From Ketobacter sp963922875 (GTDB lineage: Bacteria > Pseudomonadota > Gammaproteobacteria > Pseudomonadales > Ketobacteraceae), in NCBI GenBank assembly GCA_963922875.1, contig CAWUJH010000001.1:434001-498000 (forward strand): 64,000 nucleotides of DNA. The letters are read 5' to 3'. Below the pieces are notes generated by a model. That model was not told the origin of the DNA and ran no database searches. It saw nothing but the letters and a program-made list of their open reading frames with translations. Below are positions 27,662-37,393 of the stretch, piece after piece. Each line of letters opens with the position of its first letter. The first letter of the stretch is position 1. Both the position numbers and the translations under genes were made by a program.

Positions 27662-28737
27662 AATACCTCAGCGAATATCGCGACAAACAACTGATCGATA
27701 CGCTAGCGACAAGAATCCGCAGCGCCATTACGCAACCCTGGGTATTAATGGAAGTCTGTGGTGGACAGACCCATGCCATCGTCAAATACGCACTCGACCA
27801 ACTACTACCGGAGCAACTGCAGCTGGTACACGGCCCAGGCTGCCCGGTCTGTGTCACCGCACCAGAAACCATTGATCGCGCCATTGCAATTGCGCTACGT
27901 CCGGATGTCATTTTTTGCTCCTTTGGTGACATGTTGCGAGTGCCAGGTAGCGAACACAGTTTACAGCAAGCGGCGTCTAAGGGTGCTGACGTGCGTATGT
28001 TGTACTCGCCGCTGGATGCTCTGGACATCGCCCGCAACAATCCCGAGAGCAATGTGGTGTTTTTTGCCGTGGGGTTTGAAACCACAGCCCCGGCTTCTGC
28101 CATGGCACTGGCCCAAGCCCGGCAAGCCCAATTAGATAACTTTTATGTTTTGCTCTCACATTTTTTGGTGCCACCCGCTATGCGCTGCATTCTCGGCAGC
28201 CCAGGTAATCAGGTGCAAGGCTTTCTGGCACCAGGACACGTATGCGCTGTTACCGGCATTGATGACTATCACGTACTGGCACAACAATATTCCGTGCCCA
28301 TTGTTATTACCGGATTTGAACCGGCGGATATTCTGCAAGGTGTGTTGCACTGTATTGAACAGCTGGAACGGGGCGAATCAAAAGCGGACAACCAATATCG
28401 GCGTGCGGTTCAGAACGAAGGTAATGCCACGGCGCAGCAACTGGTGCATGATGTCTTTCAAGTCTGCGATCAAACCTGGCGCGGCATCGACACCATCGAA
28501 GCCAGTGGCCTAAAACTAAACCCCGACTATGAATGTTTTGATGCAACCCGCTTGCTACACTCACCCATACAAACGGCTAACCGCAAAAATGACTGCATCA
28601 GTGGCGAGATACTGCGGGGTATCAAGAAACCCACTCACTGCCCACACTTCGGCACAGGCTGCCGCCCCGAACATCCCATGGGTGCACCGATGGTGTCATC
28701 GGAAGGTGCCTGCGCCGCGTATTTTCATTATCAATAA
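27658..28737 (+). CDS. hypD: Hydrogenase formation protein HypD
   Basis: 359 residues. Conserved HypD motifs are visible: EVCGGQTHAI (about 31-40), HGPGCPVCVT (about 58-67), FAVGFETTAP (about 136-145), and the C-terminal CPHFGTGCRPEHPMGAPMVS block with the Cys residues that ligate the [4Fe-4S] cluster (read as motifs HCPHFGTGC and GAPMVSSEGAC). With HypC it forms the scaffold on which the Fe(CN)2CO group is assembled. It starts within the last bases of hypC. Confidence 0.95.
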   Translation: MKYLSEYRDKQLIDTLATRIRSAITQPWVLMEVCGGQTHAIVKYALDQLLPEQLQLVHGPGCPVCVTAPETIDRAIAIALRPDVIFCSFGDMLRVPGSEHSLQQAASKGADVRMLYSPLDALDIARNNPESNVVFFAVGFETTAPASAMALAQARQAQLDNFYVLLSHFLVPPAMRCILGSPGNQVQGFLAPGHVCAVTGIDDYHVLAQQYSVPIVITGFEPADILQGVLHCIEQLERGESKADNQYRRAVQNEGNATAQQLVHDVFQVCDQTWRGIDTIEASGLKLNPDYECFDATRLLHSPIQTANRKNDCISGEILRGIKKPTHCPHFGTGCRPEHPMGAPMVSSEGACAAYFHYQ

Positions 28738-28781
28738 CTCACTATAAAAAAACTCTCTATAAAAAACTGAGGCAGCGAAAG

Positions 28782-29840
28782 ATGGCCACCGATCAATCAC
28801 CTGAATCCTTCAATCTCAACTGCCCAACACCCACAGCCAATGCTGAGATACAACTGGATCATGGTGGTGGTGGCCAACTCTCGCAACAACTGCTGAATGA
28901 TGTGATATTGCCGCGCTTTAGTAATGACGAACTCAGCCGCGCCCATGACAGCGCCTTGCTGGATCTCAGCAATCCACGAATCGCTTTTACCACGGATTCC
29001 TACGTAGTTAATCCTTTAGTATTTCCCGGCGGAGACATTGGCAAGCTTGCTATTTATGGCACCGTTAATGATCTATTGATGGCGGGTGCCCGGCCACAAT
29101 TTATTAGCTGTGGACTCATTATTGAGGAAGGCCTGCCCATCACCACATTAACTGAGATTCTCGATTCCATGGCCATTGCCGCCAAAGAAACCGGCGTCTC
29201 CATCGTCACCGGCGACACCAAGGTAGTCGACCGCGGACATGGCGATGGCCTGTACATCAACACCTCCGGTATCGGCTGTCGCGAATGGTCTGGCGTGATC
29301 GCCCCACAAGCCATTCAACCCGGTGACTGCATCATTCTCTCGGCCGATATCGGCCGTCACGGTCTGGCCATTATGGCGCAACGGGAAGGCCTAAAATTCG
29401 ACACCAATTTAACCAGCGATTGCGCCTCCCTATTGCCAGCGGTAAGCGCACTGCTCGACAGCTGCATTAACGTACACTGCTTACGCGACGCCACTCGTGG
29501 GGGGCTGGCATCCGTGTTGGTGGAATTGGCAGAAACCAGCGGCTTAACATTTAAGGTTTCCCAGCAGGCTATCCCCATCAGCGATGAAGTCGCTGGTGGC
29601 TGTGAATTGCTTGGCCTGGACCCCCTCTATGTGGCGAATGAAGGATGCTTCGTAGCACTGGTTCCTGAAACCCAATCGCAACAGGCTTTAGCTATTTTAC
29701 GCGAACAACAGGTAAGCTGTAGCAGTCAGATAATCGGCCATGTGACTCACGGTGACAGCCAGGTGTTGTTACAAACCGAGATCGGCAGTACACGAGTGTT
29801 ACGACGTATGACGGGCCGTGTTCTACCACGAATTTGTTAA
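28782..29840 (+). CDS. hypE: Carbamoyl dehydratase HypE
   Basis: 352 residues with an N-terminal ATP-binding region (DHGGGGQLSQQLL) and PurM-like fold motifs (FTTDSYVV, GTVNDLLMAGARP, GDTKVVDRG). The chain ends in PRIC: the terminal Cys is the residue carbamoylated by HypF and dehydrated to thiocyanate, so the protein is probably functional. It is separated from hypD by 44 bases, the largest gap in the operon, and is the last gene. hypB is not found before or after it in this window. Confidence 0.95.
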   Translation: MATDQSPESFNLNCPTPTANAEIQLDHGGGGQLSQQLLNDVILPRFSNDELSRAHDSALLDLSNPRIAFTTDSYVVNPLVFPGGDIGKLAIYGTVNDLLMAGARPQFISCGLIIEEGLPITTLTEILDSMAIAAKETGVSIVTGDTKVVDRGHGDGLYINTSGIGCREWSGVIAPQAIQPGDCIILSADIGRHGLAIMAQREGLKFDTNLTSDCASLLPAVSALLDSCINVHCLRDATRGGLASVLVELAETSGLTFKVSQQAIPISDEVAGGCELLGLDPLYVANEGCFVALVPETQSQQALAILREQQVSCSSQIIGHVTHGDSQVLLQTEIGSTRVLRRMTGRVLPRIC

Positions 29841-29906
29841 TCGTGGCACACAGGCAAAATGACCAAACTGATCATTCAGGAATACGGACCGCCTCCAACG
29901 CCCTCA

Positions 29907-30830
29907 TTAATCCAGCGCTAATTCCAGCCTTTCCACAATGGGCTTTGCCACGGTAGGCTCACGCTGCAAGGATTTAAAATAGTCCTCCAGTATTTTTTGA
30001 GCATCCAAATAACCGGCTTCAGTAAGATAAGTAATACCTTTGGGCGTGAACAGAATGGACTGGAGGACAACACCAGGCTTAATGATTTTATTGGTGAAAG
30101 GGGAAATAATTACCTTACGCGAGGGTCCACGATCCATAGAGGGGGGGTTAAACAACTGCTCTAAAAAACACACCAAGGAATAACCCAGGGTAAAAGGCAG
30201 TGCTTTTTTGGCTTTGGAAAAATCCATTGGGCGAGAGCGCTTATACAGCGGGTAGCCTTGAACAGGTGTCACCGGAACAACCCAAATTTCATCAAAATCA
30301 CGGCCTAAAAGCGGTTCTATGGGCACGTTATTATAATAACCACCATCGTAATATTTACGGCCTTGAATCTCTACTGGGGCACTTCCTATATGCAATATAG
30401 CGGTCGACGCTTTCATATAAAGCTCGCGATCCGTCTTCGGTATTGATTGATCACCCGTAAAAAACGTTTCCAGCTTGCGTGTGGCCATATCAGTGACAGT
30501 AACCATCACCTCCGCACGCTCGTTATCAAAAGGATACAGTGCCCGATAACGCTCCACCAATTTATCAATGGTGGCATGAAACTGTACAGGATTCTGAAAT
30601 TTTAGCAGGCGCTTGGCATCAAACGGTTTTAAGTCTATTGACTGCTCTATCCAATGCTCATGCAACTCGCCAATAACACTCTCAATATTCCACGCCGCCG
30701 CATTGATTGACCCAATTGAAGTGGCAGATATTGCTTCAAACTCTATATTGGCTTCATGCAGCGCTCGTAACACACCCGCTTGATAAGCACCAAGCGCACC
30801 ACCACCACTTAACACTAATCCTCTACGCAT
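29907..30830 (-). CDS. Patatin-like phospholipase (copy 1 of a tandem pair)
   Basis: About 307 residues from ATG 30830, preceded by AGGGGG; a longer frame to 30917 lacks support. Patatin motifs: the oxyanion loop LSGGGALGAYQAG (7-19), the nucleophile motif ATSIG (Ser38, with Ala in place of the usual first Gly of GxSxG) and DGGYYNN with the catalytic Asp. It has no signal peptide and is predicted to be a cytoplasmic lipid acyl hydrolase. It is closely similar along its length to the next gene, so the pair arose by tandem duplication. It converges with hypE. Confidence 0.88.
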   Translation of the reverse strand: MRRGLVLSGGGALGAYQAGVLRALHEANIEFEAISATSIGSINAAAWNIESVIGELHEHWIEQSIDLKPFDAKRLLKFQNPVQFHATIDKLVERYRALYPFDNERAEVMVTVTDMATRKLETFFTGDQSIPKTDRELYMKASTAILHIGSAPVEIQGRKYYDGGYYNNVPIEPLLGRDFDEIWVVPVTPVQGYPLYKRSRPMDFSKAKKALPFTLGYSLVCFLEQLFNPPSMDRGPSRKVIISPFTNKIIKPGVVLQSILFTPKGITYLTEAGYLDAQKILEDYFKSLQREPTVAKPIVERLELALD

Positions 30831-30972
30831 ACATCCCCCTGATAAGAAGTTCTTGTTCTTGTTGCATTTATTGTACTTATCGACCCGTAAATTTATACAC
30901 GCGGTCGAAAAGTACAATTGTACACTGAAGGGAGAGGTGTGGGAAATATTTGGATATTGTTATTGCAGGCCG

Positions 30973-31830
30973 TTAACCGAAATAGGCCGCTATTACCCGT
31001 GCTCCATCGCGATATCCTGAATCGATTAGGTATCTGATCGTTTTAAGTGAAAACAGTAGGGATTGACCTAGCACTGTGCCATTGATTGCGCCACTGGCAA
31101 AAGGAGAAATAATAATCTTGCGCGCATCACCCCGGTTCATATCCGGTGGGCTGCCTACCTGTTCCAGAAAGCTCAACAAAGAGACCGTGTAGGCATGAGG
31201 CAAAGCACGTTTCGCCAGCCCAAAATTCCAACCGGGGATAGATGGCATGACTTCACCCTTCACTGGCGTTAAAGGTATTACCCAAATTTCATCCAGATCC
31301 CGATCCAGTAGCGGCTCCAGCGGCACGTTATTATAATAACCACCATCATAAAAACGCCGGCCCTGAACCTCCACCGCCTCACTCCCTATGTGCAAGATAG
31401 CGGTGGATGCCTTCATTAACTGTTCACGATCCGCTTGAGGTAAGGATTCATCGGTAGTAGAAAAGGTACAGACTTCGTTGGTGTCATAGTCCGCAACAGT
31501 GATGATCACTTCCGAGCGTTGATTGTCGAATGGGTAACGTTGACGATAGTTTTCAACTAACTGATCCAGCGTGTAGTGATAACGAAACGGATTTTTTCCC
31601 TGCAATACCCGGCGCGGGTCAAAAGGCTTTAATTGACTCACATTATCGTACCAATGCTCATGTAGCTCACCAATAACCTCAGGAATATTCCAGGCCGCCG
31701 CATTGATAGTACCAATAGACGTTGCAGATATAACTTCAAAGTCGATGCCTGCTTCATTTAAAGCCCGTAACACACCCGCTTGGTACGCCCCCAAAGCAGC
31801 CCCACCGCTTAACACTAATCCCCTCCGCAA
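30973..31830 (-). CDS. Patatin-like phospholipase (copy 2 of a tandem pair)
   Basis: 285 residues. TTG start chosen for the strong GGAGG 6 bases upstream and because the protein then begins MRRGLVLSGG exactly like its neighbour. Motifs: LSGGAALGAYQAG, nucleophile ATSIG, Asp in DGGYYNN. Against copy 1 it has Ala for Gly within the oxyanion loop, which is tolerated in some patatins, and lacks about 22 residues at the C-terminus. The genes are separated by 142 bases on the same strand, so they could be co-transcribed or separately promoted. Confidence 0.88.
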   Translation of the reverse strand: MRRGLVLSGGAALGAYQAGVLRALNEAGIDFEVISATSIGTINAAAWNIPEVIGELHEHWYDNVSQLKPFDPRRVLQGKNPFRYHYTLDQLVENYRQRYPFDNQRSEVIITVADYDTNEVCTFSTTDESLPQADREQLMKASTAILHIGSEAVEVQGRRFYDGGYYNNVPLEPLLDRDLDEIWVIPLTPVKGEVMPSIPGWNFGLAKRALPHAYTVSLLSFLEQVGSPPDMNRGDARKIIISPFASGAINGTVLGQSLLFSLKTIRYLIDSGYRDGARVIAAYFG

Positions 31831-32045
31831 TCTGCACCTCCGCTGATCAATTAAACATCAATAGCAACGTTTTGTCGGATATTATTGTAACAAGATAAAG
31901 CCTTCATTACGCTGACTTATTCCGTGCCTAGATTGCCACTAGAGCACTGCAGGGAATTAGCGTACCCTTTGCAGTAAGCCGTTTTTAGTGAGCCATTTAG
32001 AGCTGGATAGAGCACTTGGACGCTGGGGTAGTAATTAGGGGTAGC

Positions 32046-32465
32046 ATGAGCCATTCGAAAAAAATGACTGGAACCTGTTTATGCGGAACCGTTAGCATTG
32101 TTGTTGATGCCCACGAAGCTATTGACGCCTGTCATTGTGGCATGTGTCGGCGCTGGAGTAGCGGCCCTTATCTCGCCCTGCATGTGGGACCAAATATCCA
32201 AATCACTGGCATTGATCAAGTGTCTCGATACCGCTCTTCTGAAGTGGGTGAACGGGGCTTTTGTAAAACCTGCGGCAGTCATTTGTTTTATTATTTCGTT
32301 ACCAGCAAACACTACGCTTTGTCAGCCGGATTGTTTCAGGATCAAGCCAAATTTTCACTGGCTGCGCAAATCTATGTGGATAACAAACCAGACTATTACA
32401 ACTTCGCTGAAGCTACAGACATGATGACCGAAGCCGAGGTTATTCAACAATTCGCTGACCAGTAG
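32046..32465 (+). CDS. GFA-family (glutathione-dependent formaldehyde-activating-like) zinc protein
   Basis: 139 residues from ATG 32046 (an in-frame ATG at 32016 would add 10). The family cysteine pattern is clear: TCLCGTVS near the N-terminus, ACHCGMCRRWS (about 39-49) and FCKTCGSHLFY (about 82-92), which bind zinc. Members of this family share the Gfa fold but most have no proven formaldehyde activity, so a specific reaction is not claimed. The gene ends 9 bases before chrA and is probably in the same operon. Confidence 0.85.
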   Translation: MSHSKKMTGTCLCGTVSIVVDAHEAIDACHCGMCRRWSSGPYLALHVGPNIQITGIDQVSRYRSSEVGERGFCKTCGSHLFYYFVTSKHYALSAGLFQDQAKFSLAAQIYVDNKPDYYNFAEATDMMTEAEVIQQFADQ

Positions 32466-32474
32466 TGCGTATTA

Positions 32475-33878
32475 ATGGAACCAACTCCGTCCCAACAGCC
32501 GCCTGAAAATGTCGCCTTTAGCGGTGACACCAAGCAAGAGCAACCCACTCAAGAGATCTCCTTGAATGACGTTCCCTTTAAGGAGGCGTTGTGGTTTTGG
32601 TTGAAATTAGGGTTTATCAGTTTTGGTGGCCCAGCCGGTCAAATTTCCATTATGCATCAGGAGCTGGTGGAACGTCGGCGCTGGATCTCGGAACGTCGGT
32701 TTCTTCACGCCCTCAATTTCTGCATGGTTCTACCGGGGCCGGAAGCCCAACAGCTGGCCACCTACATGGGGTGGTTACTGCATCGAACCTCTGGAGGTTT
32801 GGTGGCCGGTACCCTGTTTATCCTGCCATCATTGGTGATTCTGGTGATGTTGTCCTGGATTTATATCGCGTGGGGCGATTTGGCTTTGGTGGCCGGTATT
32901 TTCTACGGTATTAAACCGGCCGTAACCGCTATCGTACTGCAAGCGGCCTATCGTATTGGCTCCAAGACATTAAAAAATTCCTGGCTCTGGTGCATCGCGG
33001 CTGCGTCTTTCGTTGCCATTTTTATCTTCCATTTGCCCTTTCCTTTAATTGTTATTTGCGCGGCATGCATCGGTTATTTTGGTGGACGAGTGGCACCAAC
33101 CTACTTTCGGGGTGCCTCCCATGGTAAAGAGCCCGCTCACTCCTACGGGCCTGCTCTTATTGATGATCACACGCCCACCCCGGAACACGCGCAATTCCGA
33201 CTGTCCCGCCTGGCTAAGATTCTGCTGGCAGGCGCGCTCTGTTGGCTGATCCCGATGGCATTACTATGGCTGAACTTGGGATGGGATCATGGCTATACCC
33301 AGATGGCATGGTTTTTCACTAAAGCCGCACTGGTAACCTTTGGCGGCGCTTACGCTGTGTTGCCCTACGTATACCAAGGGGCGGTAAGTCATTATGAATG
33401 GCTCAGCCCAAGGCAAATGATTGATGGCTTGGCGTTGGGCGAAACCACCCCCGGCCCGCTAATTATGGTAGTGGCTTTTGTGGCTTTTTTAGGAGGTTAC
33501 AATCAACAATTATTGGGGGCAGAGGCGACTTTTTTAGCGGGGGCATTAGCGGCAACCCTGGTCACCTGGTTTACTTTTCTACCCTCATTTCTATTTATAT
33601 TAATTGGCGGCCCATTGGTGGAAAGCACCCATGGCTCACTGTCCTTTACGGCACCGTTAACCGCCATAACCGCAGCTGTGGTGGGGGTGATCCTCAATCT
33701 GGCCCTGTTCTTTTGCTTTCACGTGCTCTGGCCACAAGGCTTTGCCGGTGCCTTTGATGGCCCATCGGCTGTTATCGCCGTGCTCGCCGCCCTTGCCCTG
33801 TTCAAATTCAAACGCAATGTTATTGAAGTTTTACTGGCCTGTGGCGGCTTAGGTTTGATTATTCACTGGCTGCTTTAA
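32475..33878 (+). CDS. chrA: Chromate transporter ChrA (CHR family, two-domain)
   Basis: 467 residues with about 10-12 membrane segments. Both halves of the long-form CHR family are present: the N-terminal signature FGGPAGQISIMHQELV and LPGPEAQQLATYMG, and the C-terminal counterpart VTFGGAYAVLPYVY and LGETTPGPLIMVVAFVAF. ChrA proteins export chromate by secondary transport. No chrB regulator is adjacent. The 3' end overlaps the convergent hisC gene by 20 bases. Confidence 0.92.
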   Translation: MEPTPSQQPPENVAFSGDTKQEQPTQEISLNDVPFKEALWFWLKLGFISFGGPAGQISIMHQELVERRRWISERRFLHALNFCMVLPGPEAQQLATYMGWLLHRTSGGLVAGTLFILPSLVILVMLSWIYIAWGDLALVAGIFYGIKPAVTAIVLQAAYRIGSKTLKNSWLWCIAAASFVAIFIFHLPFPLIVICAACIGYFGGRVAPTYFRGASHGKEPAHSYGPALIDDHTPTPEHAQFRLSRLAKILLAGALCWLIPMALLWLNLGWDHGYTQMAWFFTKAALVTFGGAYAVLPYVYQGAVSHYEWLSPRQMIDGLALGETTPGPLIMVVAFVAFLGGYNQQLLGAEATFLAGALAATLVTWFTFLPSFLFILIGGPLVESTHGSLSFTAPLTAITAAVVGVILNLALFFCFHVLWPQGFAGAFDGPSAVIAVLAALALFKFKRNVIEVLLACGGLGLIIHWLL

Positions 33879-34974
33879 GCACTGAGGCCATGGTCTCTAC
33901 CAAAGTTTGCATGTCTTCCTGAGAACCTATGGTAATGCGCAAAAAGCCGTCGATTTTAGCACGCTTGAAATGGCGCACTAGAACGCCCCGATCACGCAAC
34001 CCTTGCGCGATAGTGGCCGCATCTTGCTCCCGGTGACGGGCAAAGATGAAATTGGCGTAAGAGGGAATGACCTCAAAGTCCAAACCTAAAAACTGCTCAG
34101 TAAGCCACTCTCGACTGTTAATAATCGCGCTACAGCACTGCTCAAAATAGGCCTGATCTTCGAAGGCTGCTACCGCTGCAATAGTGGCCAACTGATCCAG
34201 TGGATAAGCATTGAAAGAATTCTTAACCCGTTGTAAACCTTCAATTAATGCTTCATGCCCAATAGCAAAACCTACCCGCATACCCGCCAGGGAGCGGGAT
34301 TTAGAAAGGGTCTGAACCACCAAAACATTAGCGTAACGCTGGGTCAGTGGGGCCGCAGTTTCACCGCCAAAATCAATATAGGCTTCGTCTACCACAACCA
34401 CAACATCAGGAAACCGCTGCAGTAGGGCCTCAATAGTGGCCAAAGGCAACAAACGACCGGTGGGCGCATTAGGGTTGGGAAAAATAATTCCCCCCGGTGT
34501 TCCCTCCAGCGTATCAAAGGTAATCTGCCAGTCTTCCGTCAAAGGAAAGGTGCTGTGCTGGATATCAAATAAACGGCAATAGGAGGGATAGAAACTGTAA
34601 GTTACTTCCGGGAAATACAAAGGTGCCGCTTGCTTGAAAAAAGCCATAAATGCCAGCCCCAGCACTTCGTCTGAGCCATTGCCCACAAAAACGTTAGTTT
34701 CCGGTACCTTATAATGGTTAGCGATGGCCCGCACCAAGGCCTTGGAATCGGGATCAGGATAAAGCCGCAGAGCCGCCAAATCAGCACCCAATAGCCGCTC
34801 TGTCACCAACGGTGAAGGCGGAAACGGATTTTCATTGGTATTCAACTTAATATAGCGTTTGTCTTTCGGTTGTTCGCCAGCCACATACGGGTCAAGGCGG
34901 GCTACAATGGGGCTCCACAAATTGTTCATACCTGATAACTGTTCTCTGAATGCGTTATCCGATGATTTTATCAT
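33859..34974 (-). CDS. hisC: Histidinol-phosphate aminotransferase (class I/II PLP enzyme)
   Basis: 371 residues from ATG 34974, which has AGGCGA upstream. ATG at 34929 (MNNLWSP) matches the usual family N-terminus and is also possible, and a longer frame reaches 35016. PLP-enzyme motifs: KLNTNENPFPPSP, GNGSDEVL, FPNPNAPTGRL, VDEAYIDFG, the PLP-lysine region TLSKSRSLAGMRVG, and a C-terminal RITIG substrate-carboxylate Arg. It catalyses the aminotransfer step of histidine synthesis, though paralogues can act on aromatic amino acids. It stands alone, not with other his genes. Confidence 0.88.
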   Translation of the reverse strand: MIKSSDNAFREQLSGMNNLWSPIVARLDPYVAGEQPKDKRYIKLNTNENPFPPSPLVTERLLGADLAALRLYPDPDSKALVRAIANHYKVPETNVFVGNGSDEVLGLAFMAFFKQAAPLYFPEVTYSFYPSYCRLFDIQHSTFPLTEDWQITFDTLEGTPGGIIFPNPNAPTGRLLPLATIEALLQRFPDVVVVVDEAYIDFGGETAAPLTQRYANVLVVQTLSKSRSLAGMRVGFAIGHEALIEGLQRVKNSFNAYPLDQLATIAAVAAFEDQAYFEQCCSAIINSREWLTEQFLGLDFEVIPSYANFIFARHREQDAATIAQGLRDRGVLVRHFKRAKIDGFLRITIGSQEDMQTLVETMASVLKAASE

Positions 34975-35187
34975 GTAATTATCGCCTAACAGAAACAGCT
35001 TTCTAGCCACAATCAACCTATCGGCCTCAGTAAGCGTATCTCAACTGCTATGAACTGGTGAAAAAATGTATCCAGCATCGAATATTATGTCGGTTTTTGC
35101 TAACTTAGGCCGCCTTGAAACAGCCTATCTGCTATAAACAAACTTATAAATCTAATAACTCAAAAGAAAAACGACACAGAGTGCCAG

Positions 35188-35574
35188 ATGTTGAATATTA
35201 TTTTGGAATTCCTCCACGACCCAACGTGGATTGTTTACGCATTTATTGCCACTTTTATTATTTTGGTTCTGGATGGCTATCTAATACCCCTAGTCAGGCA
35301 TTTTGGCATTGGTAAAAAACCGGCGCCAAACCTCGCCCAACATGAGCGGGAACAGTACCTGATTCAAATGTCGTGGAATCGCAGCTCGGCTAATTTCTAT
35401 TTATTGTTCACCGTGGTTGGCACAACCTATATAAAAAGTTTTGCCGTGACTGAACCGAACATTCGTATCGCGATTAATTTAGCCGTAGCCTTTGCAATTT
35501 GCTCTGCCGTGGAAAAATTCCGCCGTGCCCTGAAAATCAAGCGCCTACTCAAGCAAGCTACTGCTCATGGGTAA
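35188..35574 (+). CDS. Small hypothetical membrane protein
   Basis: 128 residues. Two or three hydrophobic segments are visible: about 14-38 (VYAFIATFIILVLDGYLIPLV), about 70-85 (FYLLFTVVGTTYI) and about 95-110 (IAINLAVAFAICSAV). The C-terminus is basic (RRALKIKRLLKQ). No family is recognised. Its end overlaps the start of the redoxin-fusion gene by 8 bases, so it belongs to that operon and may be an assembly or membrane partner. Confidence 0.7.
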   Translation: MLNIILEFLHDPTWIVYAFIATFIILVLDGYLIPLVRHFGIGKKPAPNLAQHEREQYLIQMSWNRSSANFYLLFTVVGTTYIKSFAVTEPNIRIAINLAVAFAICSAVEKFRRALKIKRLLKQATAHG

Positions 35575-37393
35575 GTTCTTTAAATTCGCAGGCCTAGCAT
35601 TAGCCGCCACGGTCGTGGCTTTAAGTTCCGGTTGCGGTAAGGACAATACCGGCACAGAACAAGCCAGTGCCACGCCGTCCTTCCTGCAAGCCAAGCAAGG
35701 CAAGCCCATACCGCCGGGTTTCGATTTCAGTTTACTGGATCAAAATGGTGACTATCACCAACTCAGTCGTTATCGCGACAGCACTGCCATTGTGCTTATC
35801 AGTCATGGTCTGGGTTGCCCCATCGTACGCCAAAGCGTTACCAGCATTAATGCCTTGGCCCAGGAGTATCAGAAAAAAAACGTGACCTTTTTAATGGTCA
35901 ATACCTTTCCCCAAGACAGCCGGGAAGAAATCCAACAGGAAGTGGCAGAATACAGCCTTAACATTCCTGTGCTAATGGACGACACCCAATTTATTTCCTG
36001 GACCTTAAACTACACTCGAACGGCTGAGGTTCTAGTGATCGATCCAGCCCGTTGGGAAATTCTTTACCGCGGCCCTATCGACGATCGCCTTGATTATGAA
36101 ATTCAAAAAAATGAACCCAAAAATAACTACGTAAAAGATTTTCTGGATCACCTGATCGCAGGGAATACTGTGGAAGAAGCGGTGGAAATTCCCTTTAAAG
36201 GCTGCGCCATTAGTTATGATGGCAGCTACTTCGCCGATCCCAAGACCTACACCGAAGAAGTGGCCGCCATTTTAGAAAACCGATGCGCCACCTGTCATAC
36301 AAAAGGCGGTATCGCCCCTTGGGCCATGTCGGATTATGACACTGTAAAAGCCTGGTCTTTTATGATGCGCGAAGTACTCAAGACTCGACGCATGCCTCCT
36401 TGGCATGCTGATGATCCTGACCAGCATCTTATTCATACCGCTGGTATGCCCGACGCTGAAAAACGCACATTATTGCAATGGTTGAGCAAAGGGACACCGC
36501 GAGGCGAGGGCGACGACCCCTTAGCCATTGCAGAGCAGAAGAAAGCCACCGATGAAGATCCTTGGGTATTGGGTGAGCCAGATATTATCATCAGCGCTGG
36601 AAAATTTGATATCAAGGCTACAGGACTGTTGCCTTACAAATACCTAACTATCGACTTTGACAACGAAAAAGATCTTTACGTAAAAGCGGTACACTTACGA
36701 CCCACTAATAAAAAAGTATTACACCATGGCTTTGCCTTTGTGTCTTCAACCAGCTCGGGTTATAACACCGATCCCAAGAAAGTCATCAATGGTTCCTGGG
36801 AGGAGGGCGTCTTTGCCACTTACGTACCCGGTGTAGACGGCGAAATTAACCCCGACAATGTTATTCGTTATATCCCCGCCCACTCAAAAATGAAGTTTGA
36901 ATTACACTTCACACCTACGGGTAAAGAAGAACAGAGCGAAGTGCTACTGGGACTGTATCTAACGGACAAGCCCACTGAGAACGATCGTTTTTACAATATG
37001 GATGCCATTTACGATCGCTGGTTTCGAATACCCCCGGGTGAAGCAGATTGGCCTGTAACGGCTAAGAAAAAATTCACCAAAGACGCCTTGTTGTTCGAGA
37101 TGATGCCACACATGCATTACCGTGGACAGGCCATGAAATACACCCTGGTTTATCCGGACGGCAATGAGCGTTTACTGTTATCCGTTCCAAAATTTGATTT
37201 TAACTGGCAACGTCAATATCGATTCAATGAGCCTGTTAAAATTCCGGCCGGTTCAGAAATTGTAGTAGAAGGGCTGTTTGATAACTCAACCCTCAATCCA
37301 TTTAATCCAGATCCAACAAAAGTTGTGGGGTTTGGCGTACAAACTATCCAAGAGATGTTTATTGGTTACATTGCCTATGTGAACGAGGAATAA
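35567..37393 (+). CDS. Redoxin / c-type-heme / copper-monooxygenase-like fusion lipoprotein
   Basis: 608 residues with a lipoprotein signal (lipobox LSSGC, Cys23). Three parts: (1) a thioredoxin-fold redoxin domain (about 50-210) with LGCPIVRQS at the peroxiredoxin active-site position; (2) a cytochrome-c-like segment with the heme motif CATCH (about 243-247) followed by GGIAPWAMSDYDTV and MPPWHADD; (3) a C-terminal beta domain (about 340-605) with MPHMHYRGQAM, a pattern of the copper type II ascorbate-dependent monooxygenase fold. It is predicted to be anchored facing the periplasm. Similar fusions are annotated only as redoxin-domain proteins; substrate unknown. Confidence 0.8.
   Translation: MGKFFKFAGLALAATVVALSSGCGKDNTGTEQASATPSFLQAKQGKPIPPGFDFSLLDQNGDYHQLSRYRDSTAIVLISHGLGCPIVRQSVTSINALAQEYQKKNVTFLMVNTFPQDSREEIQQEVAEYSLNIPVLMDDTQFISWTLNYTRTAEVLVIDPARWEILYRGPIDDRLDYEIQKNEPKNNYVKDFLDHLIAGNTVEEAVEIPFKGCAISYDGSYFADPKTYTEEVAAILENRCATCHTKGGIAPWAMSDYDTVKAWSFMMREVLKTRRMPPWHADDPDQHLIHTAGMPDAEKRTLLQWLSKGTPRGEGDDPLAIAEQKKATDEDPWVLGEPDIIISAGKFDIKATGLLPYKYLTIDFDNEKDLYVKAVHLRPTNKKVLHHGFAFVSSTSSGYNTDPKKVINGSWEEGVFATYVPGVDGEINPDNVIRYIPAHSKMKFELHFTPTGKEEQSEVLLGLYLTDKPTENDRFYNMDAIYDRWFRIPPGEADWPVTAKKKFTKDALLFEMMPHMHYRGQAMKYTLVYPDGNERLLLSVPKFDFNWQRQYRFNEPVKIPAGSEIVVEGLFDNSTLNPFNPDPTKVVGFGVQTIQEMFIGYIAYVNEE

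Noticed and set aside
30831..30917. Longer N-terminus of the first patatin
   Set aside because: The extension has no family similarity, whereas ATG 30830 has a strong AGGGGG site and aligns exactly with the start of the paralogue.
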